From Eutreptiella sp. 'Long Island Sound 2002' (lineage: Eukaryota > Euglenozoa > Euglenophyceae > Eutreptiales > Eutreptiaceae), in NCBI GenBank assembly GCA_964036045.1, contig OZ038387.1:18065420-18129419 (forward strand): 64,000 bases of DNA. The letters run 5' to 3'. Of the stretch, positions 45,701-55,084 are shown one piece after another (position 1 is the stretch's first letter; each line of letters opens with the position of its first letter). The position numbers and the translations under genes are program-made. Below the pieces are notes generated by a model that had not been told where the DNA came from, made no database searches, and saw only the letters and a list, made by a program, of their open reading frames with translations.

Positions 45701-46453
45701 TGGTGAAATGAGCATCGAGAACAAGATGGGTGAGAGAGGGCAGCCCTGCCTGACTCCTGAGGTGGGGGAGTATCCATGCAGATGCATGATTCCTTGTGGT
45801 AAGAGGAGTTTGATTGGTGCTTGAAACAGATGAAGCAGCGCAAGTACATATCCCTGTGGCAGTCCCATCATTTGAAAGAAGACAGAGCAATATGTGTGCG
45901 TAACACTGTCAAAAGCTTTGGAAAAGTCTATAGGGAGAAAGGCTGCTTCTGGGTAATGCCTCCAGGAGCCGAAAGATTCATACAAATGATCAAACATGTA
46001 TCTACCGCGGATGAAGCCCTTTTGCTCAAGTGGGGTTAAATAGATGATGAGGTCTTTGAGATGCAGAGAAATAGATGCTGCCAACCATTTCAGTGCCACA
46101 TTCTGGAGCACCAGCGGTCGTAAATCACCTGATGTGGGCACACCTGAGCCCTTGGGGATGGGATTGAGTAGCGCTGTGGTCCACTGCTGCGGCAGTGTGC
46201 CATCAACCAAAAATTGTGTGACAATACGCAACATGACAGGCGCAAATTCATGCAGAAAGGAACGGTACACTTGTGCCGTAAAACCGTCTTCTCCTGGGGA
46301 AGACGTGGGATGCAAAGACAATAGGGCTGCCTGAATCAGATCTAGATCTATCGGTTTCGTGAGCATGCGGAATAGTGACTGTGTGTTTTTGCCATGAAAG
46401 AAGGGGTGCAGATATTGCCGGCATGCATCCTCAGAGGCACCAGTGGCCTGCAT
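42758..46453 (-). CDS. LINE reverse transcriptase and RNase H part, 1231 codons
   Basis: Reverse transcriptase motifs: PIDFSKAFDSV (first Asp, near residue 176), GVRQGCPLSP (near 233) and YADD (268-271), with SAKYLGVLLG further on. RNase H near 845-985: IYTDGS (Asp), NNATEVYAV (Glu), LMTDSALVY (Asp), KVPSHVQIEGNERANDLAE (His and final Asp), all present. The C-terminal 230 residues are Ser/Pro-rich and end with CSICDTHCSGH. The frame is open for 19 codons before this ATG, up to the TAG that ends the endonuclease part. The last stop is TAG, followed 8 codons later by TGA. The protein appears catalytically intact. Confidence 0.9.
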   Translation of the reverse strand: MQATGASEDACRQYLHPFFHGKNTQSLFRMLTKPIDLDLIQAALLSLHPTSSPGEDGFTAQVYRSFLHEFAPVMLRIVTQFLVDGTLPQQWTTALLNPIPKGSGVPTSGDLRPLVLQNVALKWLAASISLHLKDLIIYLTPLEQKGFIRGRYMFDHLYESFGSWRHYPEAAFLPIDFSKAFDSVTHTYCSVFFQMMGLPQGYVLALLHLFQAPIKLLLPQGIMHLHGYSPTSGVRQGCPLSPILFSMLISPIIAHLRLLNHDIRSLLYADDLLIILPFPQHLCVKLIHGVLHELALFTRITGLRVNFDKSAILLKGTWNLHHKSLINSLPIAIKPSAKYLGVLLGNATPEESFAPALQKALHRAVRMQEWGLTLQQRIELLKQWILPVLTVPARVIFPTKAICAQLADVYRIALKLNPWGITLPILGLPVSEGGFSLMPPKSFLMWQHASMFLQYVKEPATISNILAVPFKHWAQRYGVHCTSATLPFFSMGPVPYSTMPTMAYAAKAYSVTMNLASPTLPAIEPALLPLWHNRLFAKSSGRTYYSPSLIRKNVLFLRDIVQSPELCEALPHTWKSVYRLHKRKLLLLRSSPPAVHHVPSFWFHWQSSAVSRELAKPNNFCTRQSRDTWKALMALQLPDTDRHFLYRALWRKLPTGQRQARMNPGQANCPIDGVPETHKHLCTDCRFLKIAFDCINKAYAPIVIEGNPISSVSALVWDTPSLSLSTAPGLLAWSAIVVNWGLRTSARIKGFTVTWENFLTGWVKKLATWQQYPLRWLPTAELSIFTDCILQLLEEGKLVHPNLSCSANLPRPRRTGNNAKMARKLAAKQEFASQLEGIVAQGLTQIYTDGSSERVLPIGYTGGYGVHVPNTLDLGAPMPAHLPQTNNATEVYAVTQGLKIFPQANLALMTDSALVYLGATGAARIWKIRGWHGSHGPILHPELWEELLQLIAGHQGIPSWYKVPSHVQIEGNERANDLAEWGRQQNPLYPEPPGDGEEGRASTEANHSKVIIFSHKHPSPPEPAERAGSPPPPVVQEPSTPPCATPSAPMSGTQSDTHNMVTPLVTPIRVPVSASPLCRDTPARLLLNELDLCLMDEPVSHQSGSLFETTVSFASTEDYIQSQASHDSLLTVSGSENHSAPRPTKRRHFNTPSPVPSSPASVDIHSHGTTMYSPSMPARSNRQPVYSPRQPASPPAPDTPNFWHCSICDTHCSGHSPPESRTTPDSGCFEM

Positions 46454-46510
46454 GGTAGACTTCAGCTTGCTGGTGATGTCGTGGGCGATTGCGTCAGCTG
46501 AGTGTAGGGA

Positions 46511-47995
46511 CTAGCCGGTGGTTGTCCGCAAGCATGAGAGCTTTCGTTTTATTTTGAGTTGTTGGAGGAGTCTCCAAAGCTCTCTTGACTTGTCCTTTGC
46601 CGTGTTGGCTGAGTCAAGACTTTCTTTCAGTTGTCGCTGTACCTGTTCCCTGGCCTGTTCACCCTCTGACTGAGCCTGTAACATCACCAACATAGAATAG
46701 GCAGAGGAGGGGTCTGGTGGGTGGCAGCCCAGGTCATTCAAATGATCCCATGCCAGTGGCGAGATATGTGTAGTGGAGCACTCCATGACGAGTGCCTGTA
46801 TGTTGGTGAAACCCGAGGGGTTGTGGTGCTTCTCGTAGTCGATGGCAGTGCGCATAATGATTTGCTGTGCGTCCTTCCACCAACAGAAGCCCTCTGAGCG
46901 TAACCCCATCACCTCTGCTTTCAGTGTGTCGACCAGTTCTTGATTATGCAAAAAATTTGTCGGACAGCGGGTGCGCTTTGCAGTGTTCGATTGCGGCGGT
47001 GGGTCCATTGTCATTAAGACACACTTGTGGTCGGAGGCGCCTAGGAATAGAGGATAGCATCCTGTAACATACTCAGAGAGTTCAGTCGGGAAGTGGATTC
47101 TGTCAATGCGCCTTCTGCGGTCCTTTACTGTTGTGCCGTGTGTGTGGTTGGCTGGTGGCGTTGCCGTGGTCCTGTGGTGTTTTGGGGGTGGTTTTACTTG
47201 TGGTGCGTCTTGTGTCGTGTGACTGTGTTTGCGTTTTTTCCCGGCCGGTGGTTTGTTTGGTGTTGCCGCAGGGAAGCCCCAAGTCCATCCTTCCAAATGT
47301 GCCGACACCGATTTGGCTTCATGCACAAATGGGTAGGCGTCCATCAGTTCATTGGTGGCTAGGAATTGGGTCTCGACTGTTCTAGCTGCAGTCACCTCAG
47401 AATCAATGGATTGTGGGGGGCAGGCAACATCTCTGTGGGGCAGGATGAATGAATTATGGTCTGCCAATAGTATAATCCTGTCCTGTCTGTGGAGAAAAAA
47501 TTGATGTAGGGCTGTCCATTGCGCTTGCCTCAGTTTGGCCTCGTGGTGGAAGTGGGCCACCAATATTGGGTAACAGGCCCCGAAGGGGGAAAGTAACTTG
47601 ACCAACATCATTCTTGACTGCAGCTCAGGGTGCGTAGGGATGGGGATGGGCTCTGGGAGTGATGGCATGGACCAGTCCTGCCTGAAGGCAACGCTTGCAC
47701 CACCTCTGCCCTGTGGGGAGAGTTGGGCATAAAAATGGAAGTTGAAAGCTTTGAAGTGTTCCTGCAAACGGATCAGATCTTCGGGCGCACTGAGGTGGTG
47801 CTCCAGTATCCCCATGACGGAGACCTCTTTTTGTACTAAAAATTTTGTGATGAAGTCCACGCGTCGTTTCCGTTGACCAGAAGAGGTTACTTCTGCGCAG
47901 ATTCCATTGGCATTGAACACCACAAGGCGTGTTTTGGATGCAGGAGGGAGCAGTCGTATCTTATTCAAGGGAGCAGTTTGTTGGGTCGGATTCAT
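46511..47995 (-). CDS. LINE endonuclease part (APE type), 494 codons to an in-frame TAG
   Basis: ATG 47993-47995. Motifs of apurinic-endonuclease-like LINE nucleases in order: VVFNANGI (Asn), MGILEHHL (catalytic Glu), GRGGASVAF, IILLADHNSF (Asp and Asn), a basic linker of about 60 residues, RRRRIDRIHFP and LGASDHKCVLM (Ser-Asp-His). The nuclease makes the nick that primes reverse transcription. A helical linker follows. It stops at TAG 46511-46513, but the same frame continues open into the reverse transcriptase part, so it was once, or still is by readthrough, one polyprotein. Confidence 0.85.
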   Translation of the reverse strand: MNPTQQTAPLNKIRLLPPASKTRLVVFNANGICAEVTSSGQRKRRVDFITKFLVQKEVSVMGILEHHLSAPEDLIRLQEHFKAFNFHFYAQLSPQGRGGASVAFRQDWSMPSLPEPIPIPTHPELQSRMMLVKLLSPFGACYPILVAHFHHEAKLRQAQWTALHQFFLHRQDRIILLADHNSFILPHRDVACPPQSIDSEVTAARTVETQFLATNELMDAYPFVHEAKSVSAHLEGWTWGFPAATPNKPPAGKKRKHSHTTQDAPQVKPPPKHHRTTATPPANHTHGTTVKDRRRRIDRIHFPTELSEYVTGCYPLFLGASDHKCVLMTMDPPPQSNTAKRTRCPTNFLHNQELVDTLKAEVMGLRSEGFCWWKDAQQIIMRTAIDYEKHHNPSGFTNIQALVMECSTTHISPLAWDHLNDLGCHPPDPSSAYSMLVMLQAQSEGEQAREQVQRQLKESLDSANTAKDKSRELWRLLQQLKIKRKLSCLRTTTG

Positions 47996-48200
47996 TTTCC
48001 TGGCTCATCCCTTTTCCGCTTAGCAAAGGAGATACATGTCCAAGACAAACAATTAATCCTCTCAATATTGATCATTTGAATCCTCCCCCCGGATCCTGCG
48101 GGCTGTCGCGGCAGTCGGTTGGGGTGTTACTTATCTTCATAATGACGTCAAACCCTATACACTGCTGTAGCCTTGAAAAGGGTTTCCGTGGTTCCTGTGT

Positions 48201-48590
48201 AGTCATCTAGCCACAATTGGCGCCGGTGCAACATCTGTAGGCCTTGGCTTTCCAACGTGACATCTGTCGGGGTACGGGCCCGCGCACTGCTGTAAAGTAC
48301 AGCCTTTTTACCTGGTGTTTGTATATGTTGTGTACTCGTGGATGCGATGTTGCATGAGCCGCAACATGTTTCGATGTATGCCTCCATTTTCAACAGCACC
48401 TTCTTCCCAGTTTGCCTTCTCCCCGCCCGGGTGGCCATTGAGCCGAGGTAGGTTGGGGGGGCATCTGCACCATGGCGGGGGGACGTCTCCTCGGTTTTGG
48501 TACGCGACTCCCTGTGACAAAGTCTCAAAAAACATGGTGAAGAAGCTGGCCAACCCATCATTGTACCTTTGCAGCCTGTCTTTCTGACCA
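48201..48590. other. No gene; upstream flank of the LINE
   Basis: GGGGGGACGTCTCCTCG near 48477 recurs at 39696, hinting at another dispersed repeat. No exon supported. Confidence 0.3.
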
Positions 48591-48739
48591 CAAGCTGCTT
48601 GCAATCTCTTTTTATTTTTGGCTCAGACCAAGATGAGCTGGCGTAGCTTGCTCACTTCACAGTACTCAAGGTGACCTCTCGGGATAACGTTCAGAGCTGT
48701 CCAGTGCTACGATGATCCCACAAACTGCTTGCGATCTCT
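48591..48739 (-). mobile_element. SINE-like family A, truncated copy with 20-bp target duplication
   Basis: A 109-bp body between ACAAGCTGCTTGCAATCTCT (48591) and its near copy at 48720 (two differences). It lacks the TGTGGTAGCGGATCTGACACG end present in the other copies, so it is 5'-truncated if the element is on the minus strand. Confidence 0.85.
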
Positions 48740-49822
48740 ATTGCACAAGCAGCAGCTATGAGAGCCAAAGGTAACCAACACAACCATAGCAAAATATGCA
48801 AACCCCATCCCCTAATCCAAGTCGGGGGGAAGGATTGCTTCGCCCTCCATTGCCACTAGCTCCAACGATGCCAGCAGATGAAGGGACGCTTGGGGGGACA
48901 TGGGAGAGAGAGGTTGTGGGGTGTGGAATGTTGTGCGCGCTGGTCCTACGTGGTATGAGGCTATGCTTGGGGGGGGGGGGGGCACCTAGAGGCTAAGTGT
49001 TTGCACTGCGTGCGCACTGCGTGCATATTGCGCACGCAGAGACTAGGATACTCACCCAAGAATACCTGTCACCTGTTTACTAGGGGGAAGACTGAAAGGT
49101 GTCAATACCATAGGGTTGGCTAGGTGTCCATCGAAAGTTCTGGTTGTAGTTATAACCAACAGCATCGTCGAACAAGAACTGTCCGGTCCTAGCGTCGACT
49201 CACCACCATCGAGTATCGGTGATCGAGAGCCCTCGAGCGACGATAACCACGTTGAATTCTTTGCAGCTATGGACGTGGCCATACCGATCGATGATCTTGA
49301 GCATCTCGGTTCGAGAATCACCTTGAAGTCGACCAAGGTTTTGGTGCACGTACTATCTGTCGGGAAGAGTACTCTGCAGGGCGAATCGAACCGCCTCTAC
49401 GGAGGCTTGTGAAAAGGGGCCAAAACTAGGGTTCGAGTATTTGCCGACATCCAAAAGTTCGCACTGCGTGCATGGCATTCCCAGAAGTAAACTTTTTAAA
49501 AAAATTCTTTACACTTGATTTTACACAAATGTGACCAGAAAACACAAGTCTGGGAGCATGCACTGTAGTTAGACTGAGTACCCAAGATTTTTTTTTGGAA
49601 AAAACTTCATAAAAATTTGCTCATCATGGGTGGGGCACTCCTTTGAACAGTAGTTGGAGGGCCACGGTGCCCTTAAACAAAAATGCCACCAACCATCCAT
49701 GCCAAGCAAGTCGTGGCCAGTCGCCCCCCACCCTTCCCCCAACTGTGTGCTTTCTGTTGAATTGCTGAAAGCAAAGCCTTGCATGCAAGTTGAAGATTGC
49801 TTTACACGAGTTCAAATACTTG
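48740..49822. other. No recognisable gene
   Basis: A G run at 48969-48982 and CACTGCGTGC repeats at 49000-49030. A plus-strand frame (49116-49412) has VVVITNSIVEQELSGPSVD but no known domain. Confidence 0.3.
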
Positions 49823-50471
49823 TACCCCCCCCCCTTGTATAAGCTACGCCAAAGTCCCAAATTAATACGGTCCCTACGCCTACTGTAGCTTGGACACGGG
49901 TGTAGCTTGCGCGCGATACATGCAACTACCAACACCGGGCACCCACGTTCAAAAAGAGAGGATTGCATGGTGAGCTGGTGCAAGAAAGGGGCATATAATG
50001 CACAAACATCCCCAAAATCAGAGCTATCTGGGTCAAGTGGGCAAACACTCACAACAAACGTGTCCATGACTCTATGTGACTCGCAAATCCGTCACCAAAC
50101 CCATGTCTTATGTGGCTGCACTACGTTTGGTACCGAGTTAAAATTAGGTCCCAAATTAATACGGTCCCTACGCCTACTGTAGCTTGGCCATAGAACAGTG
50201 GAAAGTTCAGCAATAGGTCCCCACCGACAGACCTATGCCCTCAATCAGCAAGTATCACGCGGCGGAGCCGCGGCAAACATTGTCCCATCTGTCCAGCGAA
50301 GCGCCACGGCTCTCCTTCGGATACGGCGCCGGAGGCGCCGCCACAGTTCTTCAGGATAGGTCAGGTCGCCCTCCCTACCCTCAGCAGGAACTGGGTTGAG
50401 CTGACAGGTACCTCCGAGACGAAAGTAAAACCACCCCCCGTGTCGACCACTATGATGAACCCCCAGCGATC

Positions 50472-50549
50472 TGTCCGCCGGGTTTCGAACCCACGACCCA
50501 TGACGTGGGAGACAAGCGTGTTTCCGATATGCTACTGTCCGATGTGCTG
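50472..50549 (-). repeat. tRNA-like sequence in the 3' region of the insert
   Basis: On the minus strand GGACAGTAGCATATCGG and GTGGGTTCGAAACCC (T arm with B box). It may be part of the LINE 3' end, as some LINE/SINE pairs share tails. Confidence 0.4.
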
Positions 50550-50768
50550 TGTACCGGCCGCGGAAACCACCAGGTCTCTCCCCCCCCCACCGGCCCCAGC
50601 GGTTGCTGCTGCGGTGTGCACTTAGTGCAGACCTTCAAGGCTCAAATGCCCGGTGGCGTGCCCGTCGACCTCGCCACCGACCGTGGCTTGGGAGCCACGC
50701 GTGTTTCTGGTATGCTCCTCCCCCGTTGTTGCCCCGTGCTCCAGAGGCGCCACTGGCGCCCCTCCGTC

Positions 50769-51536
50769 TCAGGACTCGATCCCCCCCCGCCGCCTCTTCC
50801 TGCTCTCACTCACGTCCGTACTGAACCCATCACTGTCACTGTCCCACGTCCCCCGCAACCGCGTGTCACTGACATCCGTACTGAATGACATGTCTTCTGA
50901 GCTGGACAGAAAAACGTCTTCGTCGTCCGACGTTGACGATGCGGTCGAACTGCCGCTTGACGTCCCCCCAGAGTCCACCTCTGACCCTAGGTCCCGGTCG
51001 GACATTTCTGCCATGGGCTCCAGCCCCAATGCATCCCACTCCGTGACTCGGCGTCGTTTGGACAGGGGCAGCAGGTTATAGGGGTGCAGTTCCCGGCCCT
51101 GCCCCGCTAGTTCATCGGCTGCCTCATTACCGGCCACCCCGAGGTGCGATGGCACCCAGCGGACCTGTAACTTGTCCCCCGCCTCCCCGCGAAGCCAATC
51201 AATGTGCTCCCACAAGTCTCTGTGCCCCACCTCCCCTGACGACGTGCGCCACCCGTGCCTCTTCCACTTGTCCGTCCACACGGTGATAGCCTTAAAAATG
51301 TATTCGGAATCCACCACCACCACCATCCGCTCCCCCGCCTCCCGACTGAGCATCGCATGTAGCACCCCTCGCAACTCCCCCCTGCTGATACTCTGTCGCT
51401 CATGAGCTGGCACGTGTGCCCGAAAATTACGATTACTGTTGTCCCCGAACCAAACCCCGTACCCTGCTTGCATCCAACCGCGGACGCGTTTCGCCGAGCC
51501 ATCCGTATACACTACGACCCACCCCTCACCCGACAT
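50769..51536 (-). CDS. Free-standing RNase H domain protein, 255 codons
   Basis: ATG 51534-51536, TGA stop. RNase H residues: VVYTDGSAK (Asp), SRGELRGVLHAM (Glu), VVVDSEYIFK (Asp), VPSHLGVAGNEAADELAG (His and last Asp): a complete set. From about residue 165 follows a Ser/Asp-rich acidic tail and a basic RKRRRGG end. The sequence is clearly different from the RNase H of the LINE at 42.7 kb, so it comes from another family. It is intact and starts almost at the insert edge, which may be a lucky truncation or a selected unit. RNase H removes RNA from RNA-DNA hybrids during retrotransposition. Confidence 0.85.
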   Translation of the reverse strand: MSGEGWVVVYTDGSAKRVRGWMQAGYGVWFGDNSNRNFRAHVPAHERQSISRGELRGVLHAMLSREAGERMVVVVDSEYIFKAITVWTDKWKRHGWRTSSGEVGHRDLWEHIDWLRGEAGDKLQVRWVPSHLGVAGNEAADELAGQGRELHPYNLLPLSKRRRVTEWDALGLEPMAEMSDRDLGSEVDSGGTSSGSSTASSTSDDEDVFLSSSEDMSFSTDVSDTRLRGTWDSDSDGFSTDVSESRKRRRGGIES

Positions 51537-51595
51537 CCCCTCTAGCTCCGCCTACTGTAGCTTGGACAAGGGCGTAGCTTATACAAGGGGGGGGA

Positions 51596-53003
51596 GTAGT
51601 AAAGCAATTTAGAATATATTGGATGGCACAAACCGACCCCCCCCCCTAGCGGATGCACCTGGTCAACGGCACGGGCAGATGCCAAACCCCCCCCCCACCA
51701 CCACCAACTCATGGGTGACCAAGGGGGACCACATAGCAACACCCATATTTTGGGGTCAAGAATTGTAAAAAAAAAAGTGCCCTTTTCGGCGGATGTGAGA
51801 TGGCTAGCAGCGGCAACAGGCCTTCAAAACCGGGGTATCCTCACTGAGTGACGTTGTTGCCAAAGATAGCCACAAAATCCTAAAAATAGCCCTTTCCGTC
51901 TCCACCCTGCCCCAATCCCATGACTAGAAAATGATCACCTATCACTCTGAGTTTGGAGGGGGGGGGGTCCACGCTGGAGCATGGTCACACACAGCTATTG
52001 GAGGTATGCTTGCAGTGCACCAAAATGGGACCATCCGGCAATCAGACAGTACAGCAAAGGACACACTAGTAAACAGGGGCTCTCTCTGGAACGCAAATTT
52101 ACAGTGACACATCCACGGTCTTCCACACAATGCCTGAAGCCCTGTTAAAGAGAGAGAGAATCACGACAGCACCGGTCAAACACAACTTAAGCTGATTGCT
52201 GGTTGGAAAGATTGAGGACAAGGTGCAAAGCAGGATGCACACTGGTACTGTCTACCAGGCACATACCTGCACAAAGTAATAAACATCCTCGGTTGAGGAC
52301 TAAGAAGGACACAATCCAGAAACACTGGAGAATATTGACTGCCTTTTTCACAGGCATGTCAAGCTGGTGTCCAGCCTCCCAGGCAACCTCAATCGATGAA
52401 ACACAATGCCAAAACCCTGTATCAGGGTATGCGTTTGTGATCCCGACTTGAGTCTTACTTGGTGACACCCATGGTAGTGTCAACCAAAAATGTCAGGCAG
52501 GCTTTCAGCAGGTGTGCTGTTGCAACACAGCACAGGGACATGTCATGCTTACAGCACAATGCATTCAGCCACAGTTCCAGTATGATGCGACTGCAGCTCT
52601 TGAACACGCTCAAAAATGTCTGTTGCAGCAGTGTTTAGAGATATGGCACACTTGTTGAGTGTTGAGTCGAATCCAATCACAGGGCTTTCACAGTAGGCAG
52701 TACGCAACAGCAACAGCTTGAATTCAAACGTAGCGCACTATGCCTGCACTTGCCTCTCCCAAGCAAAAAGAAGGGGAGACCTGTCTTATTTACACCTGAC
52801 AGAGGGCAAGAACACATTTACTTCAGCATGGCACTTGAGGGCCATGTCCTTACATCTGTCTGGATCTTGCAGTGTTGTCCATGAGCACTTGAACCTTTGA
52901 AATTCTCAGGATGATATGTGTGCAGCACTGTTGCACAGCTGCGTGCAGTAATCACATAACAGCAGCTGCTGGACTTTGGGATTCCCAGGGCGCTGCCATA
53001 GCA
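51596..53003. other. No recognisable gene
   Basis: C and G runs at 51640, 51690 and 51958. Long stretches of unique-looking sequence without convincing exons. Confidence 0.3.
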
Positions 53004-53183
53004 CATTCAGGGCAATTTTTTTTTTGGTCCAGACCAACATGAGCTGCCGTAGCCTGCTCACTGTACAGTACTCGAGATAACCTCTCGGAATCAAGGTTCA
53101 GAGCTGTCCAGTCCTGCGATGACCCCACAATGGTTGTGGTAGCGGATCTGACACGTTGTGAGGATTGGCATTCAGGGCAATTT
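53004..53183 (-). mobile_element. SINE-like family A copy with 15-bp target duplication
   Basis: A 150-bp body flanked by exact CATTCAGGGCAATTT (53004-53018 and 53169-53183), with the T run at the left. About 85 percent identical to 21823-22013. Confidence 0.85.
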
Positions 53184-54500
53184 GATGTATTACTGTACCC
53201 AACTGGGCTGGTGGCCACACTGCATGCACTGATTACCAGAACACCTTGTGCTGTGACAAGGTGGGGTATTATACAGAACTGTGGGCCTGATTGGGAGCAG
53301 TTGATCTGCTGCAACGAAATGGAATGCCATGCTAAGACAGCGGTGTGCCATCAGCACTTGGCATGAGCCTTGGCAGATTGTGGTAAACTATGACTGCGAT
53401 TCAGATGACACAGCAATTGTCACCTGCATTGTGTGCAGGTCAACGGGCAGATGGCTGGACTACTGAATGTGGCGTGATGGGTGCCAGTGGCATGGGAGCC
53501 ATTGCTCCCACTCACAACCTGCACCCACCACAACGGCAACCCACAAGCAAGCACCACCAACCCAAGCATTCTCAAGGGATGTGGACTGATTGCAGTGGCA
53601 CCTTGCACTCCGAAAGCGATAGAACAGGGTCGGGGAAGCACTGGGAACAAAAACTCGTGGACACACAGCACCACACGTGCTCCTCTGCAGTGAAAGGCAG
53701 ATTTGCTTGGAGGGGTCAAAGGTGCAAAACAAACAAACTCGTAGCAGGCTGTGCTCTTTTGGCTGGGCCTGCATTGCACATCACTGGTGAATAATCCCTT
53801 TGTAAGACAGTGGAGAGCGGCTAAGCACAAAGCTCCCCTTTTTCAGAGCCCAATGCATGCACATGTACATTCTGTGTATGGTAAATACCCTCTTTGTGCT
53901 GCATCATTTTGTCTGCAGCCCTGCACATAAAACATCCATGCAGATACCATGGCAGAGGGTGTTTTTGCCAATAGCTCATTTGCACCACAAATATCTATTG
54001 CAGTCAAACATTGAGGGCTTCTTTTGCTTCATGCAATTTTCGTGTTGATATAACTGAGTGAAAAACGTTTTGCCAGGAAAAATTACCACTCAGTCTTAAT
54101 GATACTAATGGGTGAAGCAGAGAAATAGATTGTTGAGGAGATAATTCCGTGTAGTGTTATAGTGCTGCTTGCTGAACAAAACAGACACTACCAGTGCCGT
54201 GAGTACCACCTGGTCGCAGGCTGATCACTCAAAGGCATCTTTCTGATTGAAAAGTAAAACCCTGACACATGGCGAACTTGAGGACAAGTATGCAGTTCTA
54301 TAAAAGCATCAGAGGGCTGACTAAGAGGGAGTATTCGCGCCGCGCGCGCACCACTCACACCACTCAGGGTAGTCGAACAATTACCCCAGCAAAAGGGTCC
54401 ACACTGGAAGGTCCTGTAAAGGCTGTAGGGTGTAGCTTGGTGGCTGGCTATTACTTCCTAGATGCTTTGGGACACTCCGTGGTGCCTTCTGCATGCATAC
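53184..54500. other. No recognisable gene
   Basis: No domain and no repeat recognised. Confidence 0.3.
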
Positions 54501-54643
54501 CTGGTGGTGCCCAAATCTTTGCTGGTAATTGGTGGTGTCTGGACATTGCTGGTATTTCCTAGTGGTGTCTGGTTGTTTGCTAGTAATTCCTGGTGGTGAC
54601 TGGATGTTTGCTGGAAACTGTTGGTGGTATCTGGATGTTTGTG
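54501..54643 (+). repeat. Minisatellite, about five units of 28-31 bp
   Basis: TGGTGGTGTCTGGATGTTTG followed by CTGGTAATTCC-like ends, repeated with substitutions. Confidence 0.8.
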
Positions 54644-54649
54644 CTGGTG

Positions 54650-54810
54650 CCTGTGGGTGACGAACCACTTGGCCATTGACTTCATACTTGATGGCCACAA
54701 ACTGCCCATATTCAAACGCCAAATGAACAGAACTGCAACTTGGGCACCAATAGAAGGTGTGTACATGACAGTCACACCACTGGGAAGCCATGAAAGAGAC
54801 ATTGCTGTGC
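54650..54810 (-). pseudogene. SH3/Tudor-like domain, frameshifted copy
   Basis: The minus strand reads LPSGVTVMYTPSIGAQVAV and, after a one-base shift, FEYGQFVAIKYEVNGQVVRH. It aligns with the domains at 55.2 and 63.4 kb (G-x-V at the start, G-x-x-V-x-A in the middle, I-x-Y-E-x-x-G at the end). Confidence 0.45.
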
Positions 54811-55084
54811 AGGAAAACAAACAAACGGTTGTGCACACGGAATTTGCGGTCTTCTACCCTACCAACTGCATGCAATACTCTCTGAGGGTGCCTCAGCGCA
54901 CTGTGCGCTGAGGTAGATGTGTCACTTACCGGTGTACTGCACAAGCTTTTCAGGCAGGGACACGGTGGCTTTGAGGTCCGCTCCACTCCAAGGATCTCAT
55001 CCCTAGGGAATCAATGGCTGCAGCCGCCCACACCCCCTTGCCAGGGAGGCCATTCTTCATAGGGGCTGTAGCATCACAAAAGGG

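Larger units (their letters stand above)
42600..48200 (-). mobile_element. Near full-length non-LTR retrotransposon (LINE) with RNase H
   Basis: The coding part is 47995-42758, read in a single frame of 1745 codon positions with one internal TAG. The outer limits are approximate: no target duplication or A tail was identified. Domain order APE endonuclease, reverse transcriptase, RNase H, Ser/Pro-rich tail is that of L1/I-group LINEs of plants and algae. Confidence 0.85.
50188..51548 (-). mobile_element. 1361-bp insertion in the MITE, probably the 3' part of a LINE
   Basis: Bounded by the exact 17-bp direct repeat CGCCTACTGTAGCTTGG (50171-50187 and 51549-51565), a sequence native to the MITE. 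It carries an RNase H frame on the minus strand that begins only 12 bases inside the insert. A long variable target duplication and truncation at the 5' side are LINE habits. No A tail is visible at the 50188 end. Confidence 0.8.
49823..51595. mobile_element. MITE-like element split by a younger insertion
   Basis: The left end CCCCTTGTATAAGCTACGCC (49831-49850) and right end GGCGTAGCTTATACAAGGGG (51571-51590) are perfect inverted repeats next to C and G runs. Joining 49823-50187 to 51566-51595 gives an element of about 395 bp that matches the copy at 57091-57442 in its ends, in the subterminal block TACGGTCCCTACGCCTACTG present at both ends, and in an internal block (ACCCATGTCTTATGTGGC). Confidence 0.85.

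Noticed and set aside
4516-46513. Genome-wide reassignment of UAG to glutamine
   Set aside because: The 1470-codon zinc-finger gene has many CAG/CAA codons and no internal TAG, and the LINE has only one in 1745; element decay explains the data better.
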